DNA of 64,000 nucleotides from a virus: IMG/VR virus record IMGVR_UViG_3300036830_000392, positions 1 to 64,000 of that record; one strand, 5' to 3'. A program made the translations under genes and the position numbers. The notes beneath the pieces were generated by a model. It worked only from the letters and a program-made list of their open reading frames with translations. It searched no databases and was not told the DNA's origin. Every line of letters begins with the position of its first letter. Within the stretch, counting starts at the first letter, position 1. Shown piece by piece: positions 17,384-25,291 of the stretch.

Positions 17384-17818
17384 TTACGTCGCCGTCCCGC
17401 GGGCCTGGCCCACGTTCGACTTGGTGATCACCGTGCCGGGCCCGAAGAGCACCTCGCCGCGCGATGCTGGCCTGTTGACCAGCGCGAGCAGGGCGGTCCG
17501 CGTGGCGCCAGCGGCAAAAATTCCGCCGATCGCCGAGCGCACGTTCGAACTGGTGGTGTCGACCGTTGGCTGCTGAAGGTAGAAGTTCAGCAGGTCCTTG
17601 TTGGCCTGCGACAGCACCGTCCATTCGCTGCTGACGATCGCATCGACGATCAGGTAGCTCTGCAACGTGCCGGGGTTCACGGTCTCGCTGCTGGCGCCGA
17701 CTTGGTTTAGCTTGTCGGCCGCGGCTTGGTTTTGGAGTCCCGAATAGCCGAGCGCCTTGGGGTCGGTGGATAGTTCCGTCCCCAAGGCCGCGAGCTGCGT
17801 TGCGCTCAGATCGGGCAC
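17384..17818 (-). CDS. Hypothetical structural protein of the fibre cluster
   Basis: 144 residues, start MPDLSATQLAALGTEL. The middle (LSQANKDLLNFYLQQPTVDTTSSNVRSAIGGIF) and end (ALVNRPASRGEVLFGPGTVIT) match a pattern I associate with small phage proteins found near tail fibres, whose function is unknown. It lies 3 bp upstream of one cluster gene and 12 bp downstream of another, so it is co-expressed with them. Confidence 0.75.
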   Translation of the reverse strand: MPDLSATQLAALGTELSTDPKALGYSGLQNQAAADKLNQVGASSETVNPGTLQSYLIVDAIVSSEWTVLSQANKDLLNFYLQQPTVDTTSSNVRSAIGGIFAAGATRTALLALVNRPASRGEVLFGPGTVITKSNVGQARGTAT

Positions 17819-17830
17819 GCCAGTCCGCCG

Positions 17831-18691
17831 TTAGAGCTTGGCGATCTTGTTGGCGCCGTTGTCGAACGTGATGCCGTACGCGCCGCCGCCGCCGGTGAAC
17901 GGGAAGCCAGCGCCGGTCACAACCGCTTCGCCGGTGTGGCCAGCCGCGATCGCGCCAGAGATGGCCGAGACGGTCAGCTTGCGATCCCCGGCGACCGCGG
18001 CGCCGCTCAGGGTTGCGGTGACTCCGTTCGAGAACACCACCGTTTGGCCGCTGGCGATCGGACCCGCCAGCTTGTTGCACCAGATGGTCGTCGCGCTCGA
18101 CGCCGCATCGGCGGCCGCCACTACCTGTTGCTTGCCGTCGTTGAAGAAGATCGGGATGTCGGTCGCGGCAGAGCCGGTCGACTTGTAGATGTACCAAGCG
18201 TAGGCGGCACCCGAAACAGCCGCGAAGCTGGGGTCGGCCGCGTCGAGCACGCCCTTGACCAGGGTCGCGCTCCCCAGTGTGACGGCGGCGGCGGCGTTCT
18301 CGGCCGCGTCGATCTGACCGCGGTTGGCTGCGCTGAGGTTGATGACCTTTCCGCCGGAGGTATAGGCCCCGACGCCAACGCTGTTCAGGCCATCATCGAC
18401 CGTCTTCAACTCGAAGGTGTTCGTCGCTTGGTTCGCGACCTGCCAGACGCCATTGGCGATCGTGTTGCCGCCGACGTCGTAGATCGCGACGATGTCGCCG
18501 TTCGCGAATCCATGGGCCGTGCACGTGGCGACAATCGGGGTCGCGGTCGTGGCGCCGGTGATGGCCTTGACCATGGTGTCGGTGCCGCCGCCGGCACTCA
18601 GGTCGAGCAGTGCGATCTTGAAGGTGTCGGTGTTCCAGTCGGCGTCATCCGCCAGCTTTTCACGCCCGATGTCGAAGAACCGCATGCTCAT
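17831..18691 (-). CDS. Phage structural protein with FCCH-like domain
   Basis: 286 residues. Residues 1-40 (MSMRFFDIGREKLADDADWNTDTFKIALLDLS) are typical of small virion-associated proteins. Residues ~45-115 contain a beta domain with VATCTAHGFANGDIVAIYDVGG and NGVWQVANQATNTFELKT, resembling the E1 FCCH-like fold repeatedly found in phage tail proteins. The rest is low-complexity and beta-rich. It is the first gene of this minus-strand cluster. Upstream, 139 bp separate it from a plus-strand gene and must hold promoters for both. Confidence 0.75.
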   Translation of the reverse strand: MSMRFFDIGREKLADDADWNTDTFKIALLDLSAGGGTDTMVKAITGATTATPIVATCTAHGFANGDIVAIYDVGGNTIANGVWQVANQATNTFELKTVDDGLNSVGVGAYTSGGKVINLSAANRGQIDAAENAAAAVTLGSATLVKGVLDAADPSFAAVSGAAYAWYIYKSTGSAATDIPIFFNDGKQQVVAAADAASSATTIWCNKLAGPIASGQTVVFSNGVTATLSGAAVAGDRKLTVSAISGAIAAGHTGEAVVTGAGFPFTGGGGAYGITFDNGANKIAKL

Positions 18692-18830
18692 GGGAAGCTC
18701 CTTGCGCCTGTGTCAAAGCCCGAGATGACGTGGTGACGTTCACCAACGAGTCTCTGTGCGCGGGATCGACTCTCAAGAATCGGAGGGCCGCGTTCCTTGA
18801 GAGACGCAGCCAATCGGCGACCTTGGGCTC
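18692..18830. promoter_or_regulatory. Divergent intergenic region
   Basis: This 139-bp gap separates divergently read genes at 18691 (-) and 18831 (+), so both need promoters here. I see no convincing -35/-10 pair or clear palindrome by eye. A ribosome-site-like GGAGC lies before the minus-strand ATG. Confidence 0.35.
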
Positions 18831-19208
18831 ATGAAAAAGCTGATCCTCCTGATCGTCATCGCTGGTTGCGTCGACGCCACCGGATGCACCCATGCGCCGC
18901 CGGTGGTCAACAATGTCGTGTCCGCCGTCATCGACTGCAGCCTGCCGAAGGTGCATGACCTGGCGCTCCAACTGATCCCAACCGTTGAAACGATCGTCGC
19001 CAAGCGCGGCGATGGCTGGGAACAGGACCTGACCGATCTCGTGAAGGCCGATCTGGAAGACGCGGTGGCGTGCGCGGTGCGCGCGGTGGCCGACGAGGCC
19101 TTCCACGCGGCGCAAGCGTCGCCATCGGACGCCCTGTCCGACGTCAAATCCAAGCGAGCCACGGCCTGGATGACCCAGCGGGGCTACAAGTTCACCGACG
19201 GGCCATGA
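18831..19208 (+). CDS. Small predicted lipoprotein
   Basis: 125 residues. The N-terminus MKKLILLIVIAGC is a short signal peptide ending in a lipobox (IAGC, lipidated Cys13). The mature part is helical and acidic, with VVNNVVSAVIDCSLPKVHDLAL and a conserved-looking C-terminal AWMTQRGYKF. It would be anchored in the cell envelope. It opens a plus-strand cassette of three overlapping genes. A role in lysis (outer spanin) is possible but the protein is longer than usual, and cargo is equally likely. Confidence 0.72.
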   Translation: MKKLILLIVIAGCVDATGCTHAPPVVNNVVSAVIDCSLPKVHDLALQLIPTVETIVAKRGDGWEQDLTDLVKADLEDAVACAVRAVADEAFHAAQASPSDALSDVKSKRATAWMTQRGYKFTDGP

Positions 19209-19471
19209 AGCTGGCAGCGTTGAACCCACGCTGGATCACCGGCGGCGTGGGGATGACGTTCGATTGCCCCGGGCCGTGCTGCGCGGGCACCACAGAAAAG
19301 CGGCGGCTCTTCGTTCTGTTTGAGGACGACAGCTTGCCGCCGGGTCCGCCCGACCAGCGGCGCTGGAAGCGCACGGGCACCACGTTCGACATGCTGACGC
19401 TGGCGCCATCTATCGACTTCGGCGCCATCGGTCACTGGCATGGGCACGTTCAAGCGGGAGAGATCGTCTGA
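19205..19471 (+). CDS. Small DUF6527-like protein (tentative)
   Basis: 88 residues from ATG at 19205, overlapping the previous stop as ATGA. FDCPGPCCAG, W-x-RTG, MLTLAPSIDFG and GHWHGHVQAGEI follow the general plan of DUF6527-like phage proteins, in which cysteines and a terminal histidine pair may bind metal. The match is loose. It is co-translated with its neighbours. Confidence 0.6.
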   Translation: MKLAALNPRWITGGVGMTFDCPGPCCAGTTEKRRLFVLFEDDSLPPGPPDQRRWKRTGTTFDMLTLAPSIDFGAIGHWHGHVQAGEIV

Positions 19472-20133
19472 TGGAAATTGCGGTTCTGGATGCGAGCGCC
19501 GAGGCCGATAAGAAAGACGTTCTCTTCGCCGTGGCCGCGGTCGCCAAGCAGATGCGCGAGCACATCGCGCCGGCCTACGAGGAAGAGCCCTTCATCGTCG
19601 TCTACTACCGCGACGTCAAGGACATCCCGCCCGAGGCGTATTACGTCCTGGTGATCGTCGACGAGGTCCCCGCCGGCGAGCTGGGCGACCACGACGCCCT
19701 CAGGACGGCTCGCGTGCTGTTCAAAGGCGATCCCGACTGGGTGTCCGTGCTGAGCCATGAGATCGCCGAGATGTTCGGCAACATCTCCTGCAACCTCTGG
19801 CTGCCGCACCCTGCGCGCCCGGGGTACAAGCTGGCGCGCGAGCTTTCGGATCCCTGCCAGACCGGGCGGTACCCGATCGACGTGACCATCCTGGGCGAGA
19901 CGCGCACGCTGGTGGTGTCCGACTTCGTGCTGCCGGCTTACTGGGTGGCCGGCGCGCCCGCGCCGTACAACTATCTCGACACGATGGAAATCCCGGGCGA
20001 GATCTTGCCCGGCGGTTACCAGATCGTCCGGGGGCCGGATGGCGTTGTTGATGACCTGTGGGCAGCCGGGGAGCGCGGCACGCCGGGCCCGCGCGGCGCG
20101 CTGGTGCGGGCCAAGGGCGTCGCCGGCGCCTAA
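19471..20133 (+). CDS. Putative metallopeptidase-like phage protein (SHEIAEM motif)
   Basis: 220 residues. Residues ~88-115 hold VSVLSHEIAEMFGN, and ARELSDPCQ follows about 20 residues later. This resembles phage and bacterial proteins with a SHExxE motif and a downstream D-P, thought to be metal-dependent peptidases. The usual HExxH is absent, so a classical zincin reaction is not established. The C-terminus has LPAYWVAGAPAPYNYLD and a Gly/Arg tail. It overlaps the previous gene by TGATG and converges on a minus-strand gene. Confidence 0.62.
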   Translation: MEIAVLDASAEADKKDVLFAVAAVAKQMREHIAPAYEEEPFIVVYYRDVKDIPPEAYYVLVIVDEVPAGELGDHDALRTARVLFKGDPDWVSVLSHEIAEMFGNISCNLWLPHPARPGYKLARELSDPCQTGRYPIDVTILGETRTLVVSDFVLPAYWVAGAPAPYNYLDTMEIPGEILPGGYQIVRGPDGVVDDLWAAGERGTPGPRGALVRAKGVAGA

Positions 20134-20477
20134 CGGGCGCCGCGGACGGCCGCCAGGTCTTCGTCGGTGAGCACGTTGGGCGCGTAGGGAAGCCGGTGCA
20201 GCGCCGTGTGGACGCGGCTGTCGTAGTCCGCCACCAGCGCGGCGGCAATGCCCTGCAGGTGCGTCAGCAGCTCGGCGCGGGTGATCTGATCTGCCGCCTT
20301 CGCCGGCAGCGGATGGCCCTGGGTCTTCAGGTCTGAATAGACATGCTTGTACAGCCGGGCGCGCTCCTCAGGCCATGTCTTCGGTCCGTGGATTTCGCCG
20401 CGACTATCGGTGGTCGGTTTGAAATCCTGGTTTTCGTCCTGCGGCAGGTTCGGGAAATCAGAGACGATGATCTTCAT
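20130..20477 (-). CDS. Hypothetical protein
   Basis: 115 residues, start MKIIVSDFPNLPQDENQDF. It is hydrophilic and probably helical, with KTWPEERARLYKHVYSDLKTQGH and EDLAAVRGAR at the end. No motif was recognised. It is the last gene of the minus-strand block and ends tail-to-tail with the plus-strand cassette (4-bp overlap). Confidence 0.65.
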   Translation of the reverse strand: MKIIVSDFPNLPQDENQDFKPTTDSRGEIHGPKTWPEERARLYKHVYSDLKTQGHPLPAKAADQITRAELLTHLQGIAAALVADYDSRVHTALHRLPYAPNVLTDEDLAAVRGAR

Positions 20478-20510
20478 GGTGGGTGTGCTCCGTGCGCGCG
20501 ATGAATCGGT

Positions 20511-20954
20511 TCAGCTCGCCGTATCCTGTTCCGGGTCCAGCTTGGCCGCGACGAGCGCATGGGCGGCGGCGATGACCGCCAGGGCCGGCTCGTCGAGGCC
20601 CTCGGCGTCATGGTTGATGGGGTTGCCGGGCGCGCCGTAGATGGCCCTCACCTTGGCCGGATCCTCGGTGATGATGAGGCGAAATAGCACCGCGGCGTCG
20701 GCAATTTTTCGGCCGCCGTAGACGGTGGGTGGCCGCTCGACGCCGACGACCTCGCGGGCTGCGTCGACGGCCTTGGCCAGCGCGGCACGCTCGTCGTCAA
20801 GGTTATCCTGGATCGGCTTGCCGACCTCGAACGCGATCGAGTCGGCGTGGTCACCGATTCGATAGGTCACCAGGATTTGCTCGGTCGTCTGCCGCTCCCA
20901 GTCGATCGTGACGAAGAGCCGTTCTTGGTCATCCGAATGCGAAGCGCCGTCCAT
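20511..20954 (-). CDS. Hypothetical protein
   Basis: 147 residues, start MDGASHSDDQERLFVTIDWERQ. The N-terminal half looks like a small beta sheet (LVTYRIGDHADSIAFEVG), the C-terminal half helical (PALAVIAAAHALVAAKL). No catalytic motif was recognised. It lies 33 bp upstream of the previous gene in the same operon. Confidence 0.62.
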   Translation of the reverse strand: MDGASHSDDQERLFVTIDWERQTTEQILVTYRIGDHADSIAFEVGKPIQDNLDDERAALAKAVDAAREVVGVERPPTVYGGRKIADAAVLFRLIITEDPAKVRAIYGAPGNPINHDAEGLDEPALAVIAAAHALVAAKLDPEQDTAS

Positions 20955-21005
20955 GGAGAAACACCATGAACGGCGCCGACTAGATCTGAAGTTTTCGGGG
21001 TGCGG

Positions 21006-21239
21006 CTACTTGGCGCCGGCGTCGGCCGCGCACCAGTTCGTCCAGACCTGCTTTTGCTCGTCGGTCGTGATCTCAGGCGGTGGTCCGCCATCGACAGCCG
21101 GGTGCGCGGAGCAGAAGCTGGCTTCCGAGTTGACCAGCTTGTTGTCGTCTGAACCGCACCCGGCGGCGATACCGGCGACCGCCGCCCCAGCCACTACCAC
21201 GCGTAGGTGAGAACGAAGCTTTGAAAATCCGAGTTCCAT
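21006..21239 (-). CDS. Small predicted lipoprotein
   Basis: 77 residues. RVVVAGAAVAGIAAGC is a signal peptide with lipobox AAGC and lipidated Cys28. The mature part of about 50 residues has SEASFCSAHPAVDGGPPPEITTDEQKQVW and one further Cys near the end (NWCAADAG). The start lies inside the C-terminal coding sequence of the upstream protease gene (46-bp overlap in a different frame), so the two are translationally linked. Function is unknown; an inhibitor, partner or envelope-modifying role is possible. Confidence 0.6.
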   Translation of the reverse strand: MELGFSKLRSHLRVVVAGAAVAGIAAGCGSDDNKLVNSEASFCSAHPAVDGGPPPEITTDEQKQVWTNWCAADAGAK

Positions 21240-22324
21240 GGTCGGAAAACGTTAGTGTAATGGCAACTTGAAAACAAGCCGCAACCATAGGTCAGCTCGC
21301 CCTTATGGACGCCCACCACCTGCAGAGTGGAAAGGATGAAGACTCCGCCTCCGCTGTCGCCGCCCCAAGAGTCGTTCGAATATCCTCGAAATATACCGGA
21401 GCTGACGGTGTTCCCGTTCCCGATCGAATACCACTCCACCGGAAAGCCAGAGAGCCCGTTGAACGGATAGCTGTGCCGGCGCAGCTCGGATGTGTATGTA
21501 CCGGGATAGGTCGCATAGCCAAGCCAGCCGACGGTGCTTCCGATGTCCTCATCACCGTTTGGATCGACCCGAATGGCGGCGAAGTCGTAGTTCTGATTGC
21601 CGCTCATCCATGCGCCTGGCATGTAGACGCTCCAATTCCCCCACGAACCGAACGGCGCTGTATCGCTGCATGACGAGCTCCCATCATCCGCAGCGGGCGT
21701 GATGGTGTTGTTCGTAATCCACCCCCCGTTGTCATAGAAGCAGTGCGCAGCGCTGACGACGGTGTGCGGTCCAATGACGACCCCCGAGCAACCTCCATCG
21801 AAGAAGACAGCCGTTCGATAGGGGTAGTCGGTTCGATAGCAGTCGAGCACGTTGCTATTGTTGGCGATGACAAAGGGGCTCTGCTGGGAGCCGAAGGTAC
21901 CCTTGTCGGCCATCACCTTGTCCACCGATCCTCGAAACGGCTGGGAGCCAGGCGGATTGGGATTGGCCAAGATCGCTCGAGCCATCTCGAGATCAACGCT
22001 GTCAGCTTCGAACTGGTGCCCGTCCTTGGTGAAGGCGACGGGCCGCAACTGTTCAGCAAGCTCCTCGGCCGTGGTCGGCGCGGGTGGCAGTGGGGTCGTA
22101 TCGCTGAGCTTGTCGATCGTGGGTTGTCGCTTCGGCGCGGCAGGAACCTTTCTCTTCCAGACGAATCGATGGCCCTGGGCATCGATCCAATCAGCCTGGG
22201 GGCCGTCGCCAACCGTCAGAGGGCCTCGAGAAACTGCAACAGAAGGTGTGTTGTCACAGGCAGCGAAGAGAAGAACGAGAACGAGCAGTGCGATCGGGTT
22301 GAGGAACGAGAACAGTCGTCGCAT
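21194..22324 (-). CDS. Secreted trypsin-like serine protease, lipoprotein
   Basis: 376 residues from the ATG at 22324 (MRRLFSFLNP). A signal peptide ends in FAAC, a lipobox with Cys24. The protease domain covers ~residues 150-376: VVSAAHCF supplies His, YDFAAIRVD supplies Asp, and WGGDSGGGVF supplies Ser, completing an S1/chymotrypsin triad. Many cysteines suggest an extracytoplasmic, disulfide-bonded enzyme. This is not a usual virion or replication gene. Local base composition is less GC-rich than neighbours, suggesting acquisition. Likely lysogenic-conversion cargo. Confidence 0.88.
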   Translation of the reverse strand: MRRLFSFLNPIALLVLVLLFAACDNTPSVAVSRGPLTVGDGPQADWIDAQGHRFVWKRKVPAAPKRQPTIDKLSDTTPLPPAPTTAEELAEQLRPVAFTKDGHQFEADSVDLEMARAILANPNPPGSQPFRGSVDKVMADKGTFGSQQSPFVIANNSNVLDCYRTDYPYRTAVFFDGGCSGVVIGPHTVVSAAHCFYDNGGWITNNTITPAADDGSSSCSDTAPFGSWGNWSVYMPGAWMSGNQNYDFAAIRVDPNGDEDIGSTVGWLGYATYPGTYTSELRRHSYPFNGLSGFPVEWYSIGNGNTVSSGIFRGYSNDSWGGDSGGGVFILSTLQVVGVHKGELTYGCGLFSSCHYTNVFRPWNSDFQSFVLTYAW

Positions 22325-22359
22325 GGAAGCCTCCAATATTGGTGGTCGCATTCTAGGAC

Positions 22360-22554
22360 CTATGAGGTTTGATTAGAAGATTGATGTTGCTGGACTGCGA
22401 CTGCCGGCCACAGAACGATGATGCGCCAGCATTCGACGCAAGCCCCAGTGGACCGATCCAGCGCCACCTGCAGCGTCCCGCACGTGGTGCATGCTTTCGC
22501 GCCAGCGTGAAATTCGCTTTCGAACTTCGGCAACGAGGAGATTTCGATCAGCAC
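22360..22554 (-). CDS. Small CxxC protein
   Basis: 64 residues from GTG at 22554, overlapping the upstream stop. It contains CTTCGTLQ and, 14 residues later, CVECW, a possible four-cysteine zinc site. The C-terminus is hydrophobic then polar (IIVLWPAVAVQQHQ). No family recognised. Translation is probably coupled to the preceding gene. Confidence 0.55.
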   Translation of the reverse strand: MLIEISSLPKFESEFHAGAKACTTCGTLQVALDRSTGACVECWRIIVLWPAVAVQQHQSSNQTS

Positions 22555-22820
22555 GGCCGGTCTCCCATTGCCTTCCGCGCCAGCGCGAGCGCCTTGCCGG
22601 CGATCTGCGTCGCCTCCAGGGCGAGCTTCTCGCAGCGCTCAGCGCGCCCATGCAGGTCGTGCACCTGGTTGATCAGGTCGAGGATCAGAACTTTCTGGGC
22701 CAGCACCACATCGACCATGCGCACCGGATCGGCGAGCAGCGCAACCGCCGCCTCGTCCACTTTGGTGGTGGGCTCGTCGTCCACCGGTGTCGGCACGCTA
22801 GTATCCTGATTCGTCTTCAT
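22548..22820 (-). CDS. Hypothetical helical protein
   Basis: About 90 residues, start MKTNQDTSVPTPVDDE; ATG at 22829 is an alternative start. The middle and C-terminus form a probable coiled coil (VVLAQKVLILDLINQVHDLHG, then EKLALEATQIAGKALALARKAM). No enzyme motif. It overlaps the sigma4-like regulator gene upstream and the CxxC gene downstream. Confidence 0.58.
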   Translation of the reverse strand: MKTNQDTSVPTPVDDEPTTKVDEAAVALLADPVRMVDVVLAQKVLILDLINQVHDLHGRAERCEKLALEATQIAGKALALARKAMGDRPC

Positions 22821-24135
22821 CTGATTCATCCACCACCCGCTTGTCCTCGGCGTCCTCATACAGATCGATGTCCTCGCCGATCAGCGCTTCCTTCAAAGAC
22901 GCCAGGCCATCGATTTCAACCTGCCGCGCCCTCTCCATCGTGACGTTCATGAAGGTGCCCACGTCTTCCAATTGCGTCTGCCTCTCGCGGCGCTGCGCTC
23001 GATCGGCGACGTCCAGCGAGCATGTCTCTGGCATCGCGACGAGCGCATCGACCACGTCCATGTGGGGGAAGTTGATCTTGATGCTGCGACCTTTCACGTC
23101 GAGGTAGAGGTGCTGTCGGCAGCCCACCCACGGGCAGGGCCTGGGTCCTTTGCGACAGTCGCCGCGCTGCAAAGGTCTGTCATCCCAGACCGGCAGGCGC
23201 ATCAGCTCAACTTTCTCAGCCTTGTTCAGGCGCTTGGCCGCCGATGATTTTGCCTTGGGGGCGCCGCGCTTCCGGCGACCGTAAAACCGCAGACGTTGCT
23301 GATCAGGCTCCTCGCATTGAGCCCGACGGCGGGGACGACGCTTGCGCCGATCAGTGTGCAGGTGAGGCAGGGCGCAATCGATCTCGCACAGCGCGATGGC
23401 TGGGACGGCTTCCGCGTCGGCGATGACGGCCTGAAACGGTCGCGGGCGAAACGGGGCAAGGAGACGATCGCGGCGCTTCACCCACGCGCGGCGCGTGCGC
23501 CACTGACGGCGCGCGATATGGGGGTTCTCGTCGTCACCGGGGATCGGCGGCTCAGCCATGCGGGCGAACCAAACGGCACGCTTTTTCTCGAGCCGACCCC
23601 GCGCCGTCGCTTCTCGCGGCTCCCATTTCGCATCGTGGCGCGCGGTCCAGCGCGTGCGCTCGGCCGCGCGGGCCGCGCGCAGCGCCTTCATCCGCTTGGT
23701 CCATTTGGCGGCCTGGCGAGCAAGCCACGCGGACTTCGCGGCCGCGGCGCCGGCCTTGTTCTTTCGGCGCCTACCTTTCGCCGCCCGTCGCCTTGCCCAC
23801 TCCTCGCGTTCCCGCTGTCGCTTGGCGCGGAGACGTTCCTCCTTGGCGTTCCACTTCGCATCGTGGCGCGCGGTCCAGCGCGTGCGCTCGGCCGCGCGGG
23901 CCGCGGCTAGAACCAGGTCAGTCTCGGGTGGTGATTCCAGCCACGCCGCGCGATCGCGATCGTATTTCGCTCGCCTGGCCGCCTCCTGGAGGTCCCACCG
24001 GGCGGCCGCCTCGCTCTGCGAAAGATCGCCGTGGGTCTCAAGGATGGCGCCGGTCGGCAGGGCAAAGAACGTGGTGCCCCGATCGATCGGCGCGGGATGC
24101 ACCAAGGTCTGGGCCGCTGGCGGCAGAAACTTCAC
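22798..24135 (-). CDS. Arg/Trp-rich protein with sigma-region-4-like C-terminus
   Basis: 445 residues from GTG at 24135, chosen for its GTGA overlap with the lytic transglycosylase stop. Residues ~60-250 are a charged Arg/Lys/Trp/Ala-rich helical region with two identical AARAAERTRWTARHDAKW segments. The C-terminal ~110 residues have GPRPCPWVGCRQHLYLDV, SLDVADR and then QLEDVGTFMNVTMERARQVE, which looks like a sigma-70 region 4 helix-turn-helix (compare LEEVGxxLxVTRERxRQIE). It probably binds DNA or RNA polymerase and regulates phage or host genes. A paralogous end occurs at 36426..37829. Confidence 0.72.
   Translation of the reverse strand: MKFLPPAAQTLVHPAPIDRGTTFFALPTGAILETHGDLSQSEAAARWDLQEAARRAKYDRDRAAWLESPPETDLVLAAARAAERTRWTARHDAKWNAKEERLRAKRQREREEWARRRAAKGRRRKNKAGAAAAKSAWLARQAAKWTKRMKALRAARAAERTRWTARHDAKWEPREATARGRLEKKRAVWFARMAEPPIPGDDENPHIARRQWRTRRAWVKRRDRLLAPFRPRPFQAVIADAEAVPAIALCEIDCALPHLHTDRRKRRPRRRAQCEEPDQQRLRFYGRRKRGAPKAKSSAAKRLNKAEKVELMRLPVWDDRPLQRGDCRKGPRPCPWVGCRQHLYLDVKGRSIKINFPHMDVVDALVAMPETCSLDVADRAQRRERQTQLEDVGTFMNVTMERARQVEIDGLASLKEALIGEDIDLYEDAEDKRVVDESDEDESGY
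23627..23677 (-). repeat. 51-bp direct repeat, copy 1
   Basis: A 51-bp sequence starting TTCGCATCGTGGCGCGCGG on the plus strand is identical to 23855..23905. The copies are 228 bp apart (76 codons), in the same frame of the sigma4-like gene, and encode the repeated AERTRWTARHDAKW segment. Perfect identity implies recent duplication or gene conversion. Confidence 0.85.
23855..23905 (-). repeat. 51-bp direct repeat, copy 2
   Basis: Second perfect copy of the repeat at 23627..23677. Outside the 51 bp the flanks diverge, so the identical tract is short and bounded. Confidence 0.85.
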
Positions 24136-24593
24136 TTGCGCGCGACCTCCGGCGGCGACTGGGCCATGCCTGCCGCGCGAAGTACCTCGCGCGCGTACCG
24201 GGAATTTCGGCAGCGCCCGCCGTTGTATCGGGAGAGGCCGGCGCGCACGTCGCCGCCGCACGCGCAAATCATCTTGGCGAGGTAGGCGCAGCCGAGGTGG
24301 ATGTTGCGGCGAGGGTGCATCAGGGCGGCGTCAGAGAGGTAGACGCCAGACGGGATGGCACCGCCGCGAAGCAACTGCATCAGGCCCAGCTCACCGCGCT
24401 TGCCGATGGCCGTCTGATTGAACTGGCTTTCGCGTGCGATGATCGCCGCTACGATGAAGGGGTCGACGCCCGCCCGCGCCGACTCTTCGACGACGACTAC
24501 CGCGAGCAGCCGCGCGCGGACCGCAGGCGCGCCGGTGGCGTCGGGGTGGCCCGAGAGACGGAGGATTGCGGCGGCCAGGGCGAGGGTGGTCAT
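24132..24593 (-). CDS. Lytic transglycosylase (SLT domain)
   Basis: 153 residues from ATG at 24593, which overlaps the methyltransferase stop as ATGA. The first ~40 residues are hydrophobic (MTTLALAAAILRL, then VRARLLAVVVVEES). The SLT domain follows: IIARESQFN gives the catalytic Glu55, then GKRGELGLMQL, and HLGCAYLAKMI with LSRYNGG near the end. It cleaves glycan strands of peptidoglycan. Its place among regulators and DNA-modification genes rather than tail genes is unusual; it may act in lysis or entry. Confidence 0.86.
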   Translation of the reverse strand: MTTLALAAAILRLSGHPDATGAPAVRARLLAVVVVEESARAGVDPFIVAAIIARESQFNQTAIGKRGELGLMQLLRGGAIPSGVYLSDAALMHPRRNIHLGCAYLAKMICACGGDVRAGLSRYNGGRCRNSRYAREVLRAAGMAQSPPEVARK

Positions 24594-25291
24594 GCCGCGA
24601 GCCTTGGTGCCCAGATGCCGGTTGTGCAGACGATGTCGCGCTGCCAATCCCAAATCTGCACGCGTCCCTCAGCGCCACGGTGAAAGTGGCTGACCATGCA
24701 GTCCTTCGGGAATACGTTCTTGCCGTCGAAGCAAAGCCGACCTGAGAGGAGGTAGGTGTCGGCGCGCCCGGCGATGTGGTCACGGAACCAGTTGGCGATC
24801 GCCACGGGGGTCAAAAGCGTGATGTTTGCGCCGTCGGCCATCTCTTTCAGGCAGCGGGCCGCCCATGGTGGTACGTCTCCGAATTCACAGTTCAGCCAGA
24901 GCAAGCCCGGTTCCCCGTCTGGCGCGCTGAATTTCGCCGACAGCTCGGCCCAAGGGTGAGCGAAGGCGTCCAGGGCATAGGCGGCAGGGTCGAAGGCGGG
25001 CGTGCGCTTTTCGAAAAGAGGATCGCCAGCCTTGTTCCGCTTCGGCTGGGTACGCTTCTTGTCTTTGAACAGCGGGACGAGAACGCCCCGATGGCCATCC
25101 ATCTGTTCGGCCGTCCCCGTGTGGACGAACTCCTTGGGCGAGAAGTAGCGGACGTGCTTGGCGTTGCCGGCGTGGGCGGCGAGATCGAATTGGACAGGAC
25201 CGAACCGTTTCTCGATGGCGGCCATGAAGTCGGCGGGCGTGGAGTAGTCCTGCTTCGAATCCTCTCCGGATGAAACGCGGGGGCCGGCCAT
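24590..25291 (-). CDS. Dam-like adenine methyltransferase homologue with altered catalytic motif
   Basis: 233 residues from ATG at 25291 (TGATG overlap). YSTPADFMAAIEKRFGPVQFDLAA, HVRYFSP and the later ITLLTPVAIANWFRDHIAG resemble phage Dam-type adenine methyltransferases. The catalytic site usually reads NPPY or D/N-P-P-F/W, but here it is LWLNCEFGDVPPW (N-C-E-F). The enzyme may have changed activity or be inactive. It would otherwise methylate adenine in phage DNA and protect against restriction. It is co-translated with the lytic transglycosylase. Confidence 0.7.
   Translation of the reverse strand: MAGPRVSSGEDSKQDYSTPADFMAAIEKRFGPVQFDLAAHAGNAKHVRYFSPKEFVHTGTAEQMDGHRGVLVPLFKDKKRTQPKRNKAGDPLFEKRTPAFDPAAYALDAFAHPWAELSAKFSAPDGEPGLLWLNCEFGDVPPWAARCLKEMADGANITLLTPVAIANWFRDHIAGRADTYLLSGRLCFDGKNVFPKDCMVSHFHRGAEGRVQIWDWQRDIVCTTGIWAPRLAA

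Noticed and set aside
22798-24135. Insertion sequence or transposase in the Arg-rich gene
   Set aside because: No DDE motif, inverted repeats or target duplications; the 51-bp repeats are internal and direct.
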